Positions 44,318 through 53,892 of a stretch of DNA of 64,000 nucleotides are shown here, one piece after another. The position numbers were made by a program, and so were the translations under genes. The first letter of the stretch is position 1; every line of letters begins with the position of its first letter. The notes beneath the pieces are model-generated. The model saw nothing but the letters and a program-made list of their open reading frames with translations. It was not told the DNA's origin and searched no databases. The stretch is from contig DATGJP010000067.1 of assembly GCA_035295125.1 (NCBI GenBank), positions 248,001-312,000 on the forward strand. The letters are read 5' to 3'. Source of the stretch: JAICMB01 sp035295125. GTDB lineage: Bacteria; Acidobacteriota; Terriglobia; Bryobacterales; Bryobacteraceae.

Positions 44318-45334
44318 CTAACTTACCAGCTTCGCCAGCGATTCAGTGTAAGGTGCGCGCGCTACGCCGCGCTCCGTGATGATCGCGGTCACGTAGCGGT
44401 TGGGAGTCACGTCGAAAGCGGGATTCTCAACCCGCACTCCTTCCGGCGCAACCGGCACGCCGTGCACGTGGGTCACTTCCATCGCGGCGCGCTGCTCGAT
44501 TGGGATCTGGTCGCCCGACGCCAGGCTGAGATCCAGTGTTGAGATGGGCGCCGCAACATAAAACGGCACATTGTTTTCTTTGGCCAGCACCGCGACCGAA
44601 TACGTCCCGATCTTGTTGGCCACATCGCCATTGGCCGCAATCCGGTCCGCGCCCACAATCACGCACCCGATACGCCCGGAGTGCAGAAAATGCCCCGCCA
44701 TGTTGTCGGTGATCAGCGTGGCGGGAATACCGTCATGCTGCAACTCCCAAACCGTAAGCCGCGCGCCTTGCAAAAAAGGCCGCGTCTCGTCCGCAAACAC
44801 ATCGATCCGCTTGCCGGCTGCGACAGCGCTGCGAATCACCCCCAACGCCGTTCCGTATCCCGCGGTTGCCAGCGCCCCGGCGTTGCAGTGCGTGAGAACG
44901 GTCTTCTGGTCCGGCACTAATTCTGCGCCATTCCGCCCGATGGACTCATTGATCGCGATATCTTCCAGCCGGACCTGTTGCGCCTCGGCTTCCAACCGTC
45001 TCCTGACGTCCTCAACTGGATGTCCACGCATCTCACGGTAGACCCGCTTCATCCGATCGATGGCCCAGAACAGATTGACGGCCGTCGGGCGGGTGGCTGC
45101 GAGCGTACTGCAAATTGTCGCGAACTCCTCGTCCGTTGTTGCCGTCTGCATGCCGAGCGCGACGCCCATAGCCGCCGCCACCCCGATCGCGGGAGCCCCG
45201 CGGATCACCATGGAGCGGATCGCCTCCGCCACGTCCTTGTAATCCCGGCAAGTGACATAAACCTCTTCGCGCGGCAGCTTCGTCTGGTCGATCATAACGA
45301 CGCCCGCATCAGTCCACTGAATGGTCTCAACCAT
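44318..45334 (-). CDS. mtnA: Methylthioribose-1-phosphate isomerase
   Basis: 338 residues. IRSMVIRGAPAIGVAAAMGVAL is the N-terminal mark of the family. VLTHCNAGALATAGYGTALGVIRSA holds the catalytic Cys, and IVGADRIAANGDVANKIGTYSVAVLAK holds the catalytic Asp. YVAAPISTLDLSLASGDQIPIE and ENPAFDVTPNRYVTAIITERG close it. It converts methylthioribose-1-P to methylthioribulose-1-P in methionine salvage. These residues separate it from the eIF2B-like paralogues. The next gene, 4 bases on, encodes a thioredoxin-fold protein; no other salvage genes are near. Confidence 0.94.
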   Translation of the reverse strand: MVETIQWTDAGVVMIDQTKLPREEVYVTCRDYKDVAEAIRSMVIRGAPAIGVAAAMGVALGMQTATTDEEFATICSTLAATRPTAVNLFWAIDRMKRVYREMRGHPVEDVRRRLEAEAQQVRLEDIAINESIGRNGAELVPDQKTVLTHCNAGALATAGYGTALGVIRSAVAAGKRIDVFADETRPFLQGARLTVWELQHDGIPATLITDNMAGHFLHSGRIGCVIVGADRIAANGDVANKIGTYSVAVLAKENNVPFYVAAPISTLDLSLASGDQIPIEQRAAMEVTHVHGVPVAPEGVRVENPAFDVTPNRYVTAIITERGVARAPYTESLAKLVS

Positions 45335-45374
45335 GAGGAACGTTCAGCGTAGCAAATGCGCTATTCACGGAACG

Positions 45375-45424
45375 GCGAAAGCGGCGGTACTGCATTACAG
45401 CCCAATCGCGGTCTGAAACCCGCC
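45375..45424 (+). repeat. Degenerate B-C composite
   Basis: AAGCGGCGGTACTGCA (end of a B unit) runs into CAGCCCAATCGCGGTCTGAAACCCGCC (worn C unit). Stems are mostly broken. It is recognisable only by comparison with 31356-31455. Confidence 0.45.
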
Positions 45425-45542
45425 TTTGCACCACCCCTCTGAAAGGACTAACCAGCATTGAGTCTAATGCCAGCCTATGGATCTAAACGAGAATACGCAT
45501 GCGAAGCCGCCAGCTCCACCATTGCTTGCCGCTATCCTACTT

Positions 45543-45570
45543 GGTGGGGCAGGCGGTTTCGCCTGCCCGG
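45543..45570 (+). repeat. Family A palindrome, copy 8, just before the SDR start
   Basis: Stem GGGCAGGCG / CGCCTGCCC, loop GTTT (45547-45568). Both arms differ from consensus in a matching way. It ends 8 bases before the SDR start codon. Confidence 0.85.
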
Positions 45571-45576
45571 CGTACC

Positions 45577-46293
45577 ATGACATTCCGACCCCAAACCACA
45601 GCGCTGGTCACAGGCGGATCTCGCGGCATCGGTCGTGCCATCTGCCAACGCCTGGCGTCTGAAGGCGTCGACGTCATCGTTCACTACCACCGCAATCGAG
45701 CCGCCGCGGAAGAGGTCGGCGACATGCGCCTGGTGCAAGCCGACCTCGCCTCGCCCACCGACATCGAACGAATGTTCGCCTCGCTCGACGGCCAGCCCCT
45801 CGACATCCTCGTGAATAACGCCGGAGTCTGGAAGGGAAGTCCTCTCGGCTCGACATCGCTCGAAGCAATGAACGAGATCATCGACACCAACCTCAAGGGG
45901 CCATTCTGGGTGATGCAGTGCGCTCTGCCGCTCCTCAAAGATGGCGCGCGCATTGTCAATATCTCGTCCGTCGCCGCGCGCACCGGCGTCGTGGGGCGCA
46001 GTCTTTACGGCGCCACGAAAGCAGCCATCGATTCGCTCACCCGTTCCTGGGCGGCTGAACTCGCTCCGCGCAAGATCCTGGTGAATGCCGTGGCCCCCGG
46101 ATATGTCACCACCGGCATGACCGCCGAGCATTTCAATGACGTCGCGACCCTGCAGCGAGCCCTCGACCGTCATCCTCTGGGCCGCCTCGGAACCGCTGAA
46201 GACATAGCCGACGTCGTTGCTTTTCTCTGCTCAGACGATGCCCGGTTTATCACCGGACAGTGCATTAACGTCAGCGGCGGCTTCGTCCTATAA
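45577..46293 (+). CDS. Short-chain dehydrogenase/reductase, FabG-like
   Basis: 238 residues. The NAD(P) site is ALVTGGSRGIGRAICQRL. NNAG appears in ILVNNAGVW. The catalytic Ser is in VNISSVAA, and Tyr and Lys in SLYGATKAAID. NAVAPGYVTTGM and the end FITGQCINVSGGFVL are typical of FabG-like 3-oxoacyl reductases; a separate physiological substrate is possible. ATG 45577 is chosen because MTFRPQTTALVTGG fits the family; a longer frame from 45499 reads through a family A repeat. The repeat stands where the ribosome site should be, so translation may be poor or depend on the hairpin. Confidence 0.9.
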   Translation: MTFRPQTTALVTGGSRGIGRAICQRLASEGVDVIVHYHRNRAAAEEVGDMRLVQADLASPTDIERMFASLDGQPLDILVNNAGVWKGSPLGSTSLEAMNEIIDTNLKGPFWVMQCALPLLKDGARIVNISSVAARTGVVGRSLYGATKAAIDSLTRSWAAELAPRKILVNAVAPGYVTTGMTAEHFNDVATLQRALDRHPLGRLGTAEDIADVVAFLCSDDARFITGQCINVSGGFVL

Positions 46294-46347
46294 CTCCCTT
46301 CTAACCTCCAAGCTCCACTCTGCGAGCATCTAACCAACGCGGAGATC

Positions 46348-47871
46348 ATGAGGCGTTTCCTCTGGCTCACATGCAGTCTCGCGGTGTACGCACAGGTGGG
46401 AGCGCCCCCGCCGGCTCAACAGTTACCCAGGCCACAACAACTTCCTCTTTCGGGTCGTCAACAGCAGAATGGAACCGTCGTGCCGTCCGAAACCCCGTCT
46501 AATGGCGGCGGTAACTCGGTGAATACTCTGAATCCGTCGGTCTCGATTCAGGGCGCCTATCAGGGAAGTGTCGCCCATGGCACGGTTAGCTCGCAGCCTG
46601 TAACGTTGACCCTTGACGATGCTATCCGCCGCGGCGTCCAATTCAACCTCGGCGCCATCGGAGCCGGTAACGCCGTGCGGCAAGCGCGAGCCGAACGACT
46701 CGCCGCGGTCTCGCAATTGTTGCCCGACCTGATTGGCAACGTCCGGGAAAGTGTCCAACAGATCAATCTCGCGGCCCAGGGACTGCGCATCATGGTCCCC
46801 ATCCCCGGTTTTCAATTTCCGACCGTCGTGGGTCCTTTTAACTACTTCGATGCGCGAGCAAACTTCACTGAAAGCCTCAGCGTGACCGGCCTTCGGAGCT
46901 GGCGGTCGACCATCGAGAACGCCCGCTCAGCCGACCTGTCCGCCAAGGACAGCCGCGAACTCGTGGCATTGGCTGTCGCAGCATCCTATATGCAGATTCT
47001 TGCGTCCGCCGCCCGCATCGAAACGGCAAAGGCTCAAATCGTCACCGCGGAGGCCGTTCGCCAGCAAGCGGTGGATCGCAACCGTAGTGGCTTGAATGCC
47101 CGCATCGACGTAAACCGCAGCCTGGTGGAGCTGCAAACCCAACAGCAGAGGCTCACCACTCTCACCAACGACTTCGAGAAGCAGAAGATCCTGCTGGCAC
47201 GGCTCATTGGCATGCCGATGGCCCAATGTTTCACGCTCGCGGACACCATTCCGTATCGCGAATTTCCTGCGCCGAATGTCGACGACCTGATCCAGCATGC
47301 GTTCTCAAACCGGGCCGATGTTCAGGCCGCCGCGGCACAGGTCAAAGCGGCAGATCTCGTACGCCGTGCAGCCATCGGAGAATACTATCCCTCGCTCGAC
47401 GTCACGGCCGACTATGGCGCAACCGGCGTCAACCCCTCGCGTGATGCGCATGGCACGTTCTCCGTGAACGGCGCCGTGGTCTTTCCGATCTTTCGCTTTG
47501 GCCGCATTCGCGCCGACATTGACCAGGCCGCCGCAGCCTTGGCGCAACGCAAATCCGAGTACGAAGACGCTAAAGCCCGTGCGGAGCAGGATGTGCGCCT
47601 TGCCGTCCTCGATTTGACTGCCGCGTCCGAGCAGGTTCGAGTCGCGCAGTCGAATCGAGACTTGGCGGCTGACACCATGGAACAAGCCCGCGATCGCTTC
47701 AGAGCCGGGGTTTCGGACACCGTTGAGCTGGTGCAAGCCCAGGAGTCCGTCGCGACCGCCGAACAGGACTACATCACCGCGCTTTACGCGTTCAACCTGG
47801 CGCAAGTCAGCCTGGCGCGTGCTGTCGGCCAGACCGAGCAGGGAATCACTCGCCTGCTCCAGGGGAAGTAA
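46348..47871 (+). CDS. TolC-family outer-membrane efflux protein
   Basis: 507 residues with a signal peptide (MRRFLWLTCSLAVYAQ) and a Pro/Gln-rich linker of about 60 residues. Two outer-membrane-efflux repeats follow: the first with LTLDDAIRRGVQFNLGAIGA, the second with NVDDLIQHAFSNRADVQAAAAQV. Both have long coiled-coil helices (for instance ESVATAEQDYITALYAFNLAQVSLARAVG at the end). It forms a trimeric channel through outer membrane and periplasm. HlyD-like and MFS genes follow after 2 and 4 bases, giving a complete tripartite export operon. Confidence 0.93.
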   Translation: MRRFLWLTCSLAVYAQVGAPPPAQQLPRPQQLPLSGRQQQNGTVVPSETPSNGGGNSVNTLNPSVSIQGAYQGSVAHGTVSSQPVTLTLDDAIRRGVQFNLGAIGAGNAVRQARAERLAAVSQLLPDLIGNVRESVQQINLAAQGLRIMVPIPGFQFPTVVGPFNYFDARANFTESLSVTGLRSWRSTIENARSADLSAKDSRELVALAVAASYMQILASAARIETAKAQIVTAEAVRQQAVDRNRSGLNARIDVNRSLVELQTQQQRLTTLTNDFEKQKILLARLIGMPMAQCFTLADTIPYREFPAPNVDDLIQHAFSNRADVQAAAAQVKAADLVRRAAIGEYYPSLDVTADYGATGVNPSRDAHGTFSVNGAVVFPIFRFGRIRADIDQAAAALAQRKSEYEDAKARAEQDVRLAVLDLTAASEQVRVAQSNRDLAADTMEQARDRFRAGVSDTVELVQAQESVATAEQDYITALYAFNLAQVSLARAVGQTEQGITRLLQGK

Positions 47872-47873
47872 GC

Positions 47874-49157
47874 ATGGCGGACGAACAGACCACTAAAACG
47901 GCAGAACAGAAAGATCAGGAACAAAAGCAGCAGTCCCCCAACGGCCACAAAAAAGACGAGAACAAGGACGAACATAAAGAGGAGCCCAAGAAGCCGCACC
48001 CAATCCGGAAGGCGATCATCATCATCGCCGTCGCTATCGTGGCCATCGGAGGCATTCTCTTCTGGCTGCACTCGCGCCATTTCGAGAGCACGGACGACGC
48101 CTACATCGACGGACACATCAGCGGGATCGCGAGCCGCATCGCCGGCACCATCACAGCCGTTTACCTGGAGGAGAACCAATCGGTGAAAGCGGGCGAGGTC
48201 CTGGTCGATCTCGATCCCCGCGACAACAAGGTGGCCCTGGAACAGGCGCGCAGCCAGTTAGCGCAGGCCCAGGAACAAACCCAGGCGCAGCAGCCGAACG
48301 TTCCCGTGACGGCCGTGACTAACCAGACGCAGATTTCCACCACCAGTTCCGAAGTGAGTAGCGCCGAAGCTGGGCTGGCAGCGGCCGAACGCGACTATGA
48401 AGCCGCCGTCGCCAAAATCGATGAAGCCGAGGCCAATAATACCAAGGCGCAAGCCGATGTGGCCCGCTACCGGCCGCTCGCTGACAAGGACGAAGTACCA
48501 CGGGAGCAGTTCGACCAGGTGGTCGCCAACGCCAAATCTCTCGCCGCCACCGTCGTGGCGAGCCGCAAAGCAGCCGATTCCGCAAGGAAACAGGTCGACC
48601 AGCGTCAGGCCCAACTCAACGAAGCGCGCCGGCGAGCCGAGGAAGCACGCCAGAACGCACCCCGTCAGGTCGCGATCCAGCGCGCCAACGTCTTGACCCG
48701 TCAATCCGCCGCGGAGGCCGCCCGCGCGCAAGTCGACCAGGCGGAGCTGAACCTGTCGTACTGCAAAATCACGTCGCCGGTCGACGGAATTGTCGCAAAA
48801 CGAACCGCCGAAATCGGCCAGCATGTTACCCCCGGGCAACAGGTGATGCTTGTCACGCAGTTGAACGACCTCTGGGTGACTGCGAACTTTCGCGAGACGC
48901 AGCTTCGCCGAATGCACCCCGGCCAGAGCGTTCGCGTTCACGTCGATGCCATCAATGGCGACTTCGACGCCTACCTGGAGAGCATGCCCGGCGCGACCGG
49001 ATCGGTTGTCAGCCTTCTGCCGCCCGAAAACGCCACCGGCAACTTCGTGAAGGTGGTGCAGCGGCTGCCGGTGCGTATCCGGTTGAAGAAGAACCAAGGC
49101 GGATTAGAGCGGCTGCGGCCCGGCATGTCGGTCGAGCCGAAGGTCCGCGTCGATTAG
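47874..49157 (+). CDS. EmrA/HlyD-family membrane fusion protein
   Basis: 427 residues. A highly charged cytoplasmic N-terminus (about 45 residues, Lys/Glu/Gln) precedes one helix (IRKAIIIIAVAIVAIGGILFWLH). The HlyD barrel begins FESTDDAYIDGHISGIASRIAGTI. Two lipoyl-like halves, LEENQSVKAGEVLVDLDPRDNKV and YCKITSPVDGIVAKRTAEIGQHV, flank a long coiled-coil hairpin (about 130-290). It bridges the EmrB-type pump and the TolC channel. Overlap-close spacing to both neighbours makes it the middle gene of the efflux operon. Confidence 0.93.
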   Translation: MADEQTTKTAEQKDQEQKQQSPNGHKKDENKDEHKEEPKKPHPIRKAIIIIAVAIVAIGGILFWLHSRHFESTDDAYIDGHISGIASRIAGTITAVYLEENQSVKAGEVLVDLDPRDNKVALEQARSQLAQAQEQTQAQQPNVPVTAVTNQTQISTTSSEVSSAEAGLAAAERDYEAAVAKIDEAEANNTKAQADVARYRPLADKDEVPREQFDQVVANAKSLAATVVASRKAADSARKQVDQRQAQLNEARRRAEEARQNAPRQVAIQRANVLTRQSAAEAARAQVDQAELNLSYCKITSPVDGIVAKRTAEIGQHVTPGQQVMLVTQLNDLWVTANFRETQLRRMHPGQSVRVHVDAINGDFDAYLESMPGATGSVVSLLPPENATGNFVKVVQRLPVRIRLKKNQGGLERLRPGMSVEPKVRVD

Positions 49158-49161
49158 TGGC

Positions 49162-50742
49162 ATGGCCGAACACGACCAGGAACAAGGTTGGCATCCCGGA
49201 CATAGCCCCTGGGCCGTAGCCTTCACGGTCACTATCGCGACCTTCATGGAAGTGATGGATACCTCCATCGCCAACGTGGCGCTGCCGCACATCGCCGGAG
49301 GCTTATCGGCGGGCGTCGACGAATCCACCTGGGTTCTCACCAGCTACCTGGTTTCAAACGCCATCATCCTGCCCATCTCCGCCTGGGTCACCGATCGCGT
49401 CGGACGCAAGCGCTTCTACATGAGCTGCGTCCTGCTATTCACGATCTCATCGTTCCTATGCGGCCTGGCCCCGAGCCTCGCAATGCTGATCTTTTTCCGC
49501 ATACTGCAGGGTATGGGCGGCGGCGGCCTGGGGCCCAGCGAGCAAGCCATCCTCGCGGACACATTTCCTGCCGCGAAGCGCGGGATGGCGTTCGCGATGT
49601 ACGGCATGGCCGTAGTCCTGGCGCCCGCCATCGGCCCAACTCTCGGCGGCTGGATCACCGACCACTACAGTTGGCGCTGGATCTTCTACGTGAATGTGCC
49701 CTTCGGACTCCTGTCGCTGTTCCTCACCAGCTTCATGGTTAAGGACCCTCCCTACATGGACGAGGCGCGCGAGAAGACCAAACGTCAGCCCATCGACTTT
49801 GTCGGCCTGGTGCTCATCGCCACCGGTCTCAGCGCCTTCCAGGTGGTGCTCGATAAAGGCCAGCGCGACGACTGGTTCACGTCTTCGTTCATTACCATGT
49901 TCACCATCACTGCGGCGGTTGCCGTGATAGCGTTCATTTTCTGGGAGTGGCGCCAGGAGCACCCGATTGTCGAGTTGCATCTCTTCAAGCACCGCAGCTT
50001 CGCCGTGGCCTGCCTGCTGCTGTTCTGCGTCTTCGCGGTTCTGTTCGGCAGCACCGTACTGATCCCCGAATTCGCGCAGGTCGAGCTCGGCTACACCGCG
50101 CAGAAGGCCGGTGAATTGCTGTCGCCGGGAGGATTCGCGCTCGTGGTGCTCATGCCGATCGGCGGCCTCCTCGTCTCGCGCTTTGATGCCCGCTACCTGA
50201 TCGTGACCGGCCTGCTGATCTTTAGCTTCGCCGCATTCCACATGACAAATCTAGACCTCGGCGTCGATTACCGCACGCTGATGTTGTGGCGCGTCTACCA
50301 GTCTTCCGCCATGGCGTTTCTGTTCGTACCCATCAACACGATTGCGTACAACGACATGCCGCAGGAGGCCAGCAACCAGGTGTCCGCCCTGACTAACCTC
50401 ATGCGCAACATAGGAGGTAGTGTCGGCATCTCCTTCGTCACAACGCTGCTGGCGCGCCGCCAGCAAGTGCACCAGGTTTACCTCTCCCGGAACCTGTTCG
50501 AATACAATCCGCGGCTGCAGCAGGCGATCACGAACATAACGAACCTCCTCAGCACCCGAAGCGCGTCCGGCCAGGCATCGCGGCAAGCTTATGGACAGCT
50601 TTACCGCAACCTCCAGCGGCAGTCTTCGGTGCTGGCCTACGTCGATGCGTTTTGGTTGATGGGAACGCTCTGTCTGCTAGTGATCGGGTTAGTATTTCTG
50701 GCCAGGAAAGCGAAACCGGGGCAAGCCGCCAGGGCTCACTGA
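49162..50742 (+). CDS. EmrB/QacA-type MFS exporter, 14 helices
   Basis: 526 residues. FMEVMDTSIANVALPHIAGGLSAGVDESTWVLTSYLVSNAI is the DHA2 start, and WRWIFYVNVPFGLL the motif of helix 6. WVTDRVGRKRFYMS is the A-motif. Fourteen helices are predicted and a C-terminal cytoplasmic tail of about 30 residues is basic. Such pumps drive drugs or hydrophobic compounds out with H+ influx, here in concert with the upstream fusion and TolC-type proteins. No local TetR/MarR regulator gene is present, so control of the operon is unknown. Confidence 0.94.
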   Translation: MAEHDQEQGWHPGHSPWAVAFTVTIATFMEVMDTSIANVALPHIAGGLSAGVDESTWVLTSYLVSNAIILPISAWVTDRVGRKRFYMSCVLLFTISSFLCGLAPSLAMLIFFRILQGMGGGGLGPSEQAILADTFPAAKRGMAFAMYGMAVVLAPAIGPTLGGWITDHYSWRWIFYVNVPFGLLSLFLTSFMVKDPPYMDEAREKTKRQPIDFVGLVLIATGLSAFQVVLDKGQRDDWFTSSFITMFTITAAVAVIAFIFWEWRQEHPIVELHLFKHRSFAVACLLLFCVFAVLFGSTVLIPEFAQVELGYTAQKAGELLSPGGFALVVLMPIGGLLVSRFDARYLIVTGLLIFSFAAFHMTNLDLGVDYRTLMLWRVYQSSAMAFLFVPINTIAYNDMPQEASNQVSALTNLMRNIGGSVGISFVTTLLARRQQVHQVYLSRNLFEYNPRLQQAITNITNLLSTRSASGQASRQAYGQLYRNLQRQSSVLAYVDAFWLMGTLCLLVIGLVFLARKAKPGQAARAH

Positions 50743-50768
50743 TTTCCTCCCGCGTAGGACTGACCGTG

Positions 50769-53700
50769 TCATCGCCAGTCCCCCACGGCAACAAAACTGG
50801 CCCAGTGAAACGGATGTGTACTTTTTCCCGCCGCCCGCCGCGAAGCCAACTCCCGCAAGCTCGCGTCCCTCACCGCTTCCGCCGTCCCGGCATTGTTGAC
50901 GAACCGTGCCCGGTAAAGAGCCACCATCCACTCGCGAGCCTCAACATCCTGAACCGGCCACAAACTCGCGATCACCGTCCGGGCGCCCGCTTCCTGGAAG
51001 GCCCGCCGCAATCCCAGCACTCCTTCGCCTGCCTTGACATCGCCCAACCCGGTGTCACATCCCGACAAAACCAGCCACTCCGTCTGTCGAAGATCCAGTG
51101 AAGCCGCCTCTTCCGCCGTGAGAATGCCGTCTTCGCTTTGCGGTCCGGCGCTGTTGCGGCGGTTTGCCCCGGCGAGCGCCAATCCCGAACGAAGCAGTGG
51201 ATTCTCCTTCACAACCGCCGCCTCGCGGCAATCCTGGTCGAGAAAGAACCCATGCGTGGCGATGTGCACAACGCGCTTACCCGGCACCAGTTCCTTCAAA
51301 GCTGCTTCCGTCGCGCCCGCACCCAGCAGCGCTTCCGCTTTCCAGCCTGGACGGTTCCAAATGTCCACCAACTCGCGTACCTCAACGGCGGAGTCCGGCA
51401 GACTCTCAAACTGCAGCTTGGCAAAGTCGCCGCACGAGGAATGGCCGCCCCGGAAGATCGCCGACGCGGTGAGTTGCCCCGGGCTGGCCGCCTGGTAAGC
51501 CGGATTCCCGATCGCCAGCATTTCATGCCCCGGAAGCCGCGCCGGTGGAAGCGCGATGTCCCGTTCCGCCGAAAGCGTGTGCAACAGAGGGCCGTCCTCG
51601 ATCAGGTAATGGGAACTCCCCGAAGGTAACGCCGTGAAGTTCAAAAACTGCAGCGAGCCGTCGGGAACAATAAAGACTTCGCGAGCCCCGGCAATCGTCG
51701 CCGTTATCGGATCCCAAACCGCCGCCCGAAGCGCCTCACCAGCCTCACGAGAGGCTGCCTCATTGCGGCGCTCGGAGTGGCCGGCGGAGATTCGCTCCCG
51801 GTCGATTTCGGCCCGCCAGCCGGCGACCAACCGGTCAATACGCGCTGCGCTTCCCAGCCGCAAAGCTCGAGGCGCCCGCTCGCCCGCGCGCAGGACAAAA
51901 GCCATGTAAGAAGCAACTGGCGTACTTTCCGGCGTCGAGTAGTTGCCCTGTTGGTAACGCGCGAAGGCGATCATCGCGCTTCCACGAGGCAGTCCTCGAC
52001 TCACTTCGGTAAAGCCCGCCCGCTCGCGCTCCAGTTGAGTCCGGTAATTGGCGCTCTTGACGGCCAGCGCTTGCTCTGCCCGATATACTTGCGACCGGCC
52101 ATCGTTCATCGCGGTGAGGTAAGCCGCTGGAGCTTTGCTCCCTTTTCCCAGCACCACCAAGCGGGCCAAATCGGCACGCGTACGGTCCACCTCGCCCGCA
52201 AGCGAGGCAATCTCCGGATCGTGCGACTCATGAATCGTGCGATGCCGGGCGGCCATTTCGTCCAAAACGAGCGCGCGGCTGTGAATCAAGGCATCCCACG
52301 CCGCCCTCCGGCCATCTGCGGGCGCAGCCGCAGCCAACGTCAGAACCGTATCCAGATCGTTGGTCTTCTTCGAGGCGTAACGCAGCGCCTGTTGTTCGTC
52401 CACCGTGCGAACCGTGAACGCCACGTCATCGTGACGAATGCGCGTGGCCTCCAGCGCGGTATCCAGCGCCGAACCGCGATCTCCCATTCGCGCCAGCACA
52501 TCGGCCATCAGCGTCGTTGAAACCACCGTGTACGGATGCGTCGGGCCAAGCTGTTCGCGCCAGATGTCCAGATTCCGCTCCAGGAGCCGTTTGGCCTCCG
52601 CATATTGCCCCGTCGCGGCCGCCACTTTCGCCAGTCCCTGATACAGATTGCCAACCCAAACATTCCGCGGGCCCAGCGCTTTCGTCTGAATCGCGATCGC
52701 CCGCTCCAGGCTGGCCCGGGCGCCATCATAATCCTTCAGCAGAACCAGCGTCTGCCCGAGATTATCGAGCGCTCCGCCGACCTTCGTATTCTCTGGTCCA
52801 AGCCGCGCCTCGTAAATCTGTAGGGCGCGCGAGTAGAACGCCTTGGCCCGTTCCACGCCGCCCGAATCCTTGGCGCTGTTTCCGAGGCTGATCAGGGCGT
52901 CGCCGACCAGTACGGAGTCAGGTCCCACTTGTTTTTCAAGAATCTCCAGGCCGCGCTTTTGGGCCTGCTCGGCACCCCCGAAATCGCCCAGTTCCGTGAG
53001 GATATGGCCCAGGGTCCGTTCCGCCTCGCCGGTTACGGGCAAACGGTCTCCAACCGAGGCCTCCAGAATATTGACCGCGCGCTCCCCATCAATCTTCGCC
53101 TGCGCATATTCGCCTAACCGAAGAAAGTTGAAAGCCAGCTTGTTGAGAGTCCGCCCGAACTCCGGACTCCCGGTTCCGAGCTTGCTCTCCTGAATCGCCG
53201 CCGCACGCTCGAATAACGGAGTTGCCTGGGCATAATCGCCGCTGGCCGTGAAATCGCTGGCGATCGAAGCTAACGCCGCAGCCGTGGCGGGATGATCGGG
53301 GCCGTACTCCTTTTCATAAATGGCGAGCGCGCGCCGGCCCAGGTCCTGGCAGCGCTCGTATTTGCCTTTTATCCAGTACACCTCGCTGAGCCTCAGGCAA
53401 AGGTCGGCGGCCTGCAGCGAATTCCGGTCGGCGTCGGCGAGCAGGAGCGCGTCTTCCAGCGTCTTTTGCGCCCCGTCGTAATCGCCGGAATCGGCCTGCT
53501 GCGAACCCAGGATGCCCATGCTGGCAGGAATGGAGGAAGCGGCCGTGCCGCCAATTTTCCCCTTAATCGCGATCGCCTGTCCGGCCAATTCGCGGACCTG
53601 CGCAGTAGCTTCGGGTTTGCCAGTCGCGGCGCAGAGCGCCATCGCATCCAGGGCGTCGGCTGCCGCCGCAGTTTGCTGATCACCGCGCGCCTGAACGTCC

Positions 53701-53879
53701 GAAAGCCAATGGCTCGCGACAGCTTCTGCTTGGGCGCGCTGGCCAAAACGCAGCAACTGATTCACTTCCGTCCGGGGCGTCTGGGCGGCGCAAAAGGACA
53801 AGCAAAGCGGTAGGACGGCAAGCCAGGCACGAGCGGCTGGAAGGGTGGGGCAGGCGTGGCCTGTGACTTTCAACAGCAT
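50769..53879 (-). CDS. Secreted TPR-CHAT protease-like protein
   Basis: 1036 residues. A signal-like stretch (ARAWLAVLPLCLSFCAAQ, about 16-33) is followed by about 11 tetratricopeptide units (roughly 50-520, with YAQAKIDGERAVNILE and similar), a linker, and a C-terminal CHAT domain (about 700-1030). The caspase-like dyad is intact: His876 in HIATHGFF and Cys941 in VLSGCDTGLGD. CHAT proteases cut partner proteins after signals read by the repeats. The ATG at 53879 is the only good start; codons just after it encode a degenerate family A repeat (VTGHACPTLP), so the original 5' end may have been altered. It is the third gene after an ECF sigma factor and an anti-sigma factor on the same strand. 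Confidence 0.88.
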   Translation of the reverse strand: MLLKVTGHACPTLPAARAWLAVLPLCLSFCAAQTPRTEVNQLLRFGQRAQAEAVASHWLSDVQARGDQQTAAAADALDAMALCAATGKPEATAQVRELAGQAIAIKGKIGGTAASSIPASMGILGSQQADSGDYDGAQKTLEDALLLADADRNSLQAADLCLRLSEVYWIKGKYERCQDLGRRALAIYEKEYGPDHPATAAALASIASDFTASGDYAQATPLFERAAAIQESKLGTGSPEFGRTLNKLAFNFLRLGEYAQAKIDGERAVNILEASVGDRLPVTGEAERTLGHILTELGDFGGAEQAQKRGLEILEKQVGPDSVLVGDALISLGNSAKDSGGVERAKAFYSRALQIYEARLGPENTKVGGALDNLGQTLVLLKDYDGARASLERAIAIQTKALGPRNVWVGNLYQGLAKVAAATGQYAEAKRLLERNLDIWREQLGPTHPYTVVSTTLMADVLARMGDRGSALDTALEATRIRHDDVAFTVRTVDEQQALRYASKKTNDLDTVLTLAAAAPADGRRAAWDALIHSRALVLDEMAARHRTIHESHDPEIASLAGEVDRTRADLARLVVLGKGSKAPAAYLTAMNDGRSQVYRAEQALAVKSANYRTQLERERAGFTEVSRGLPRGSAMIAFARYQQGNYSTPESTPVASYMAFVLRAGERAPRALRLGSAARIDRLVAGWRAEIDRERISAGHSERRNEAASREAGEALRAAVWDPITATIAGAREVFIVPDGSLQFLNFTALPSGSSHYLIEDGPLLHTLSAERDIALPPARLPGHEMLAIGNPAYQAASPGQLTASAIFRGGHSSCGDFAKLQFESLPDSAVEVRELVDIWNRPGWKAEALLGAGATEAALKELVPGKRVVHIATHGFFLDQDCREAAVVKENPLLRSGLALAGANRRNSAGPQSEDGILTAEEAASLDLRQTEWLVLSGCDTGLGDVKAGEGVLGLRRAFQEAGARTVIASLWPVQDVEAREWMVALYRARFVNNAGTAEAVRDASLRELASRRAAGKSTHPFHWASFVAVGDWR
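53843..53866 (-). repeat. Family A repeat, degenerate copy 9, inside the CHAT gene
   Basis: GTGGGGCAGGCG-TGGC-CTGTGAC on the plus strand, a worn family A unit that encodes residues about 5-13 of the CHAT protein. Confidence 0.5.
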
Positions 53880-53892
53880 CGAATTCAGGATT

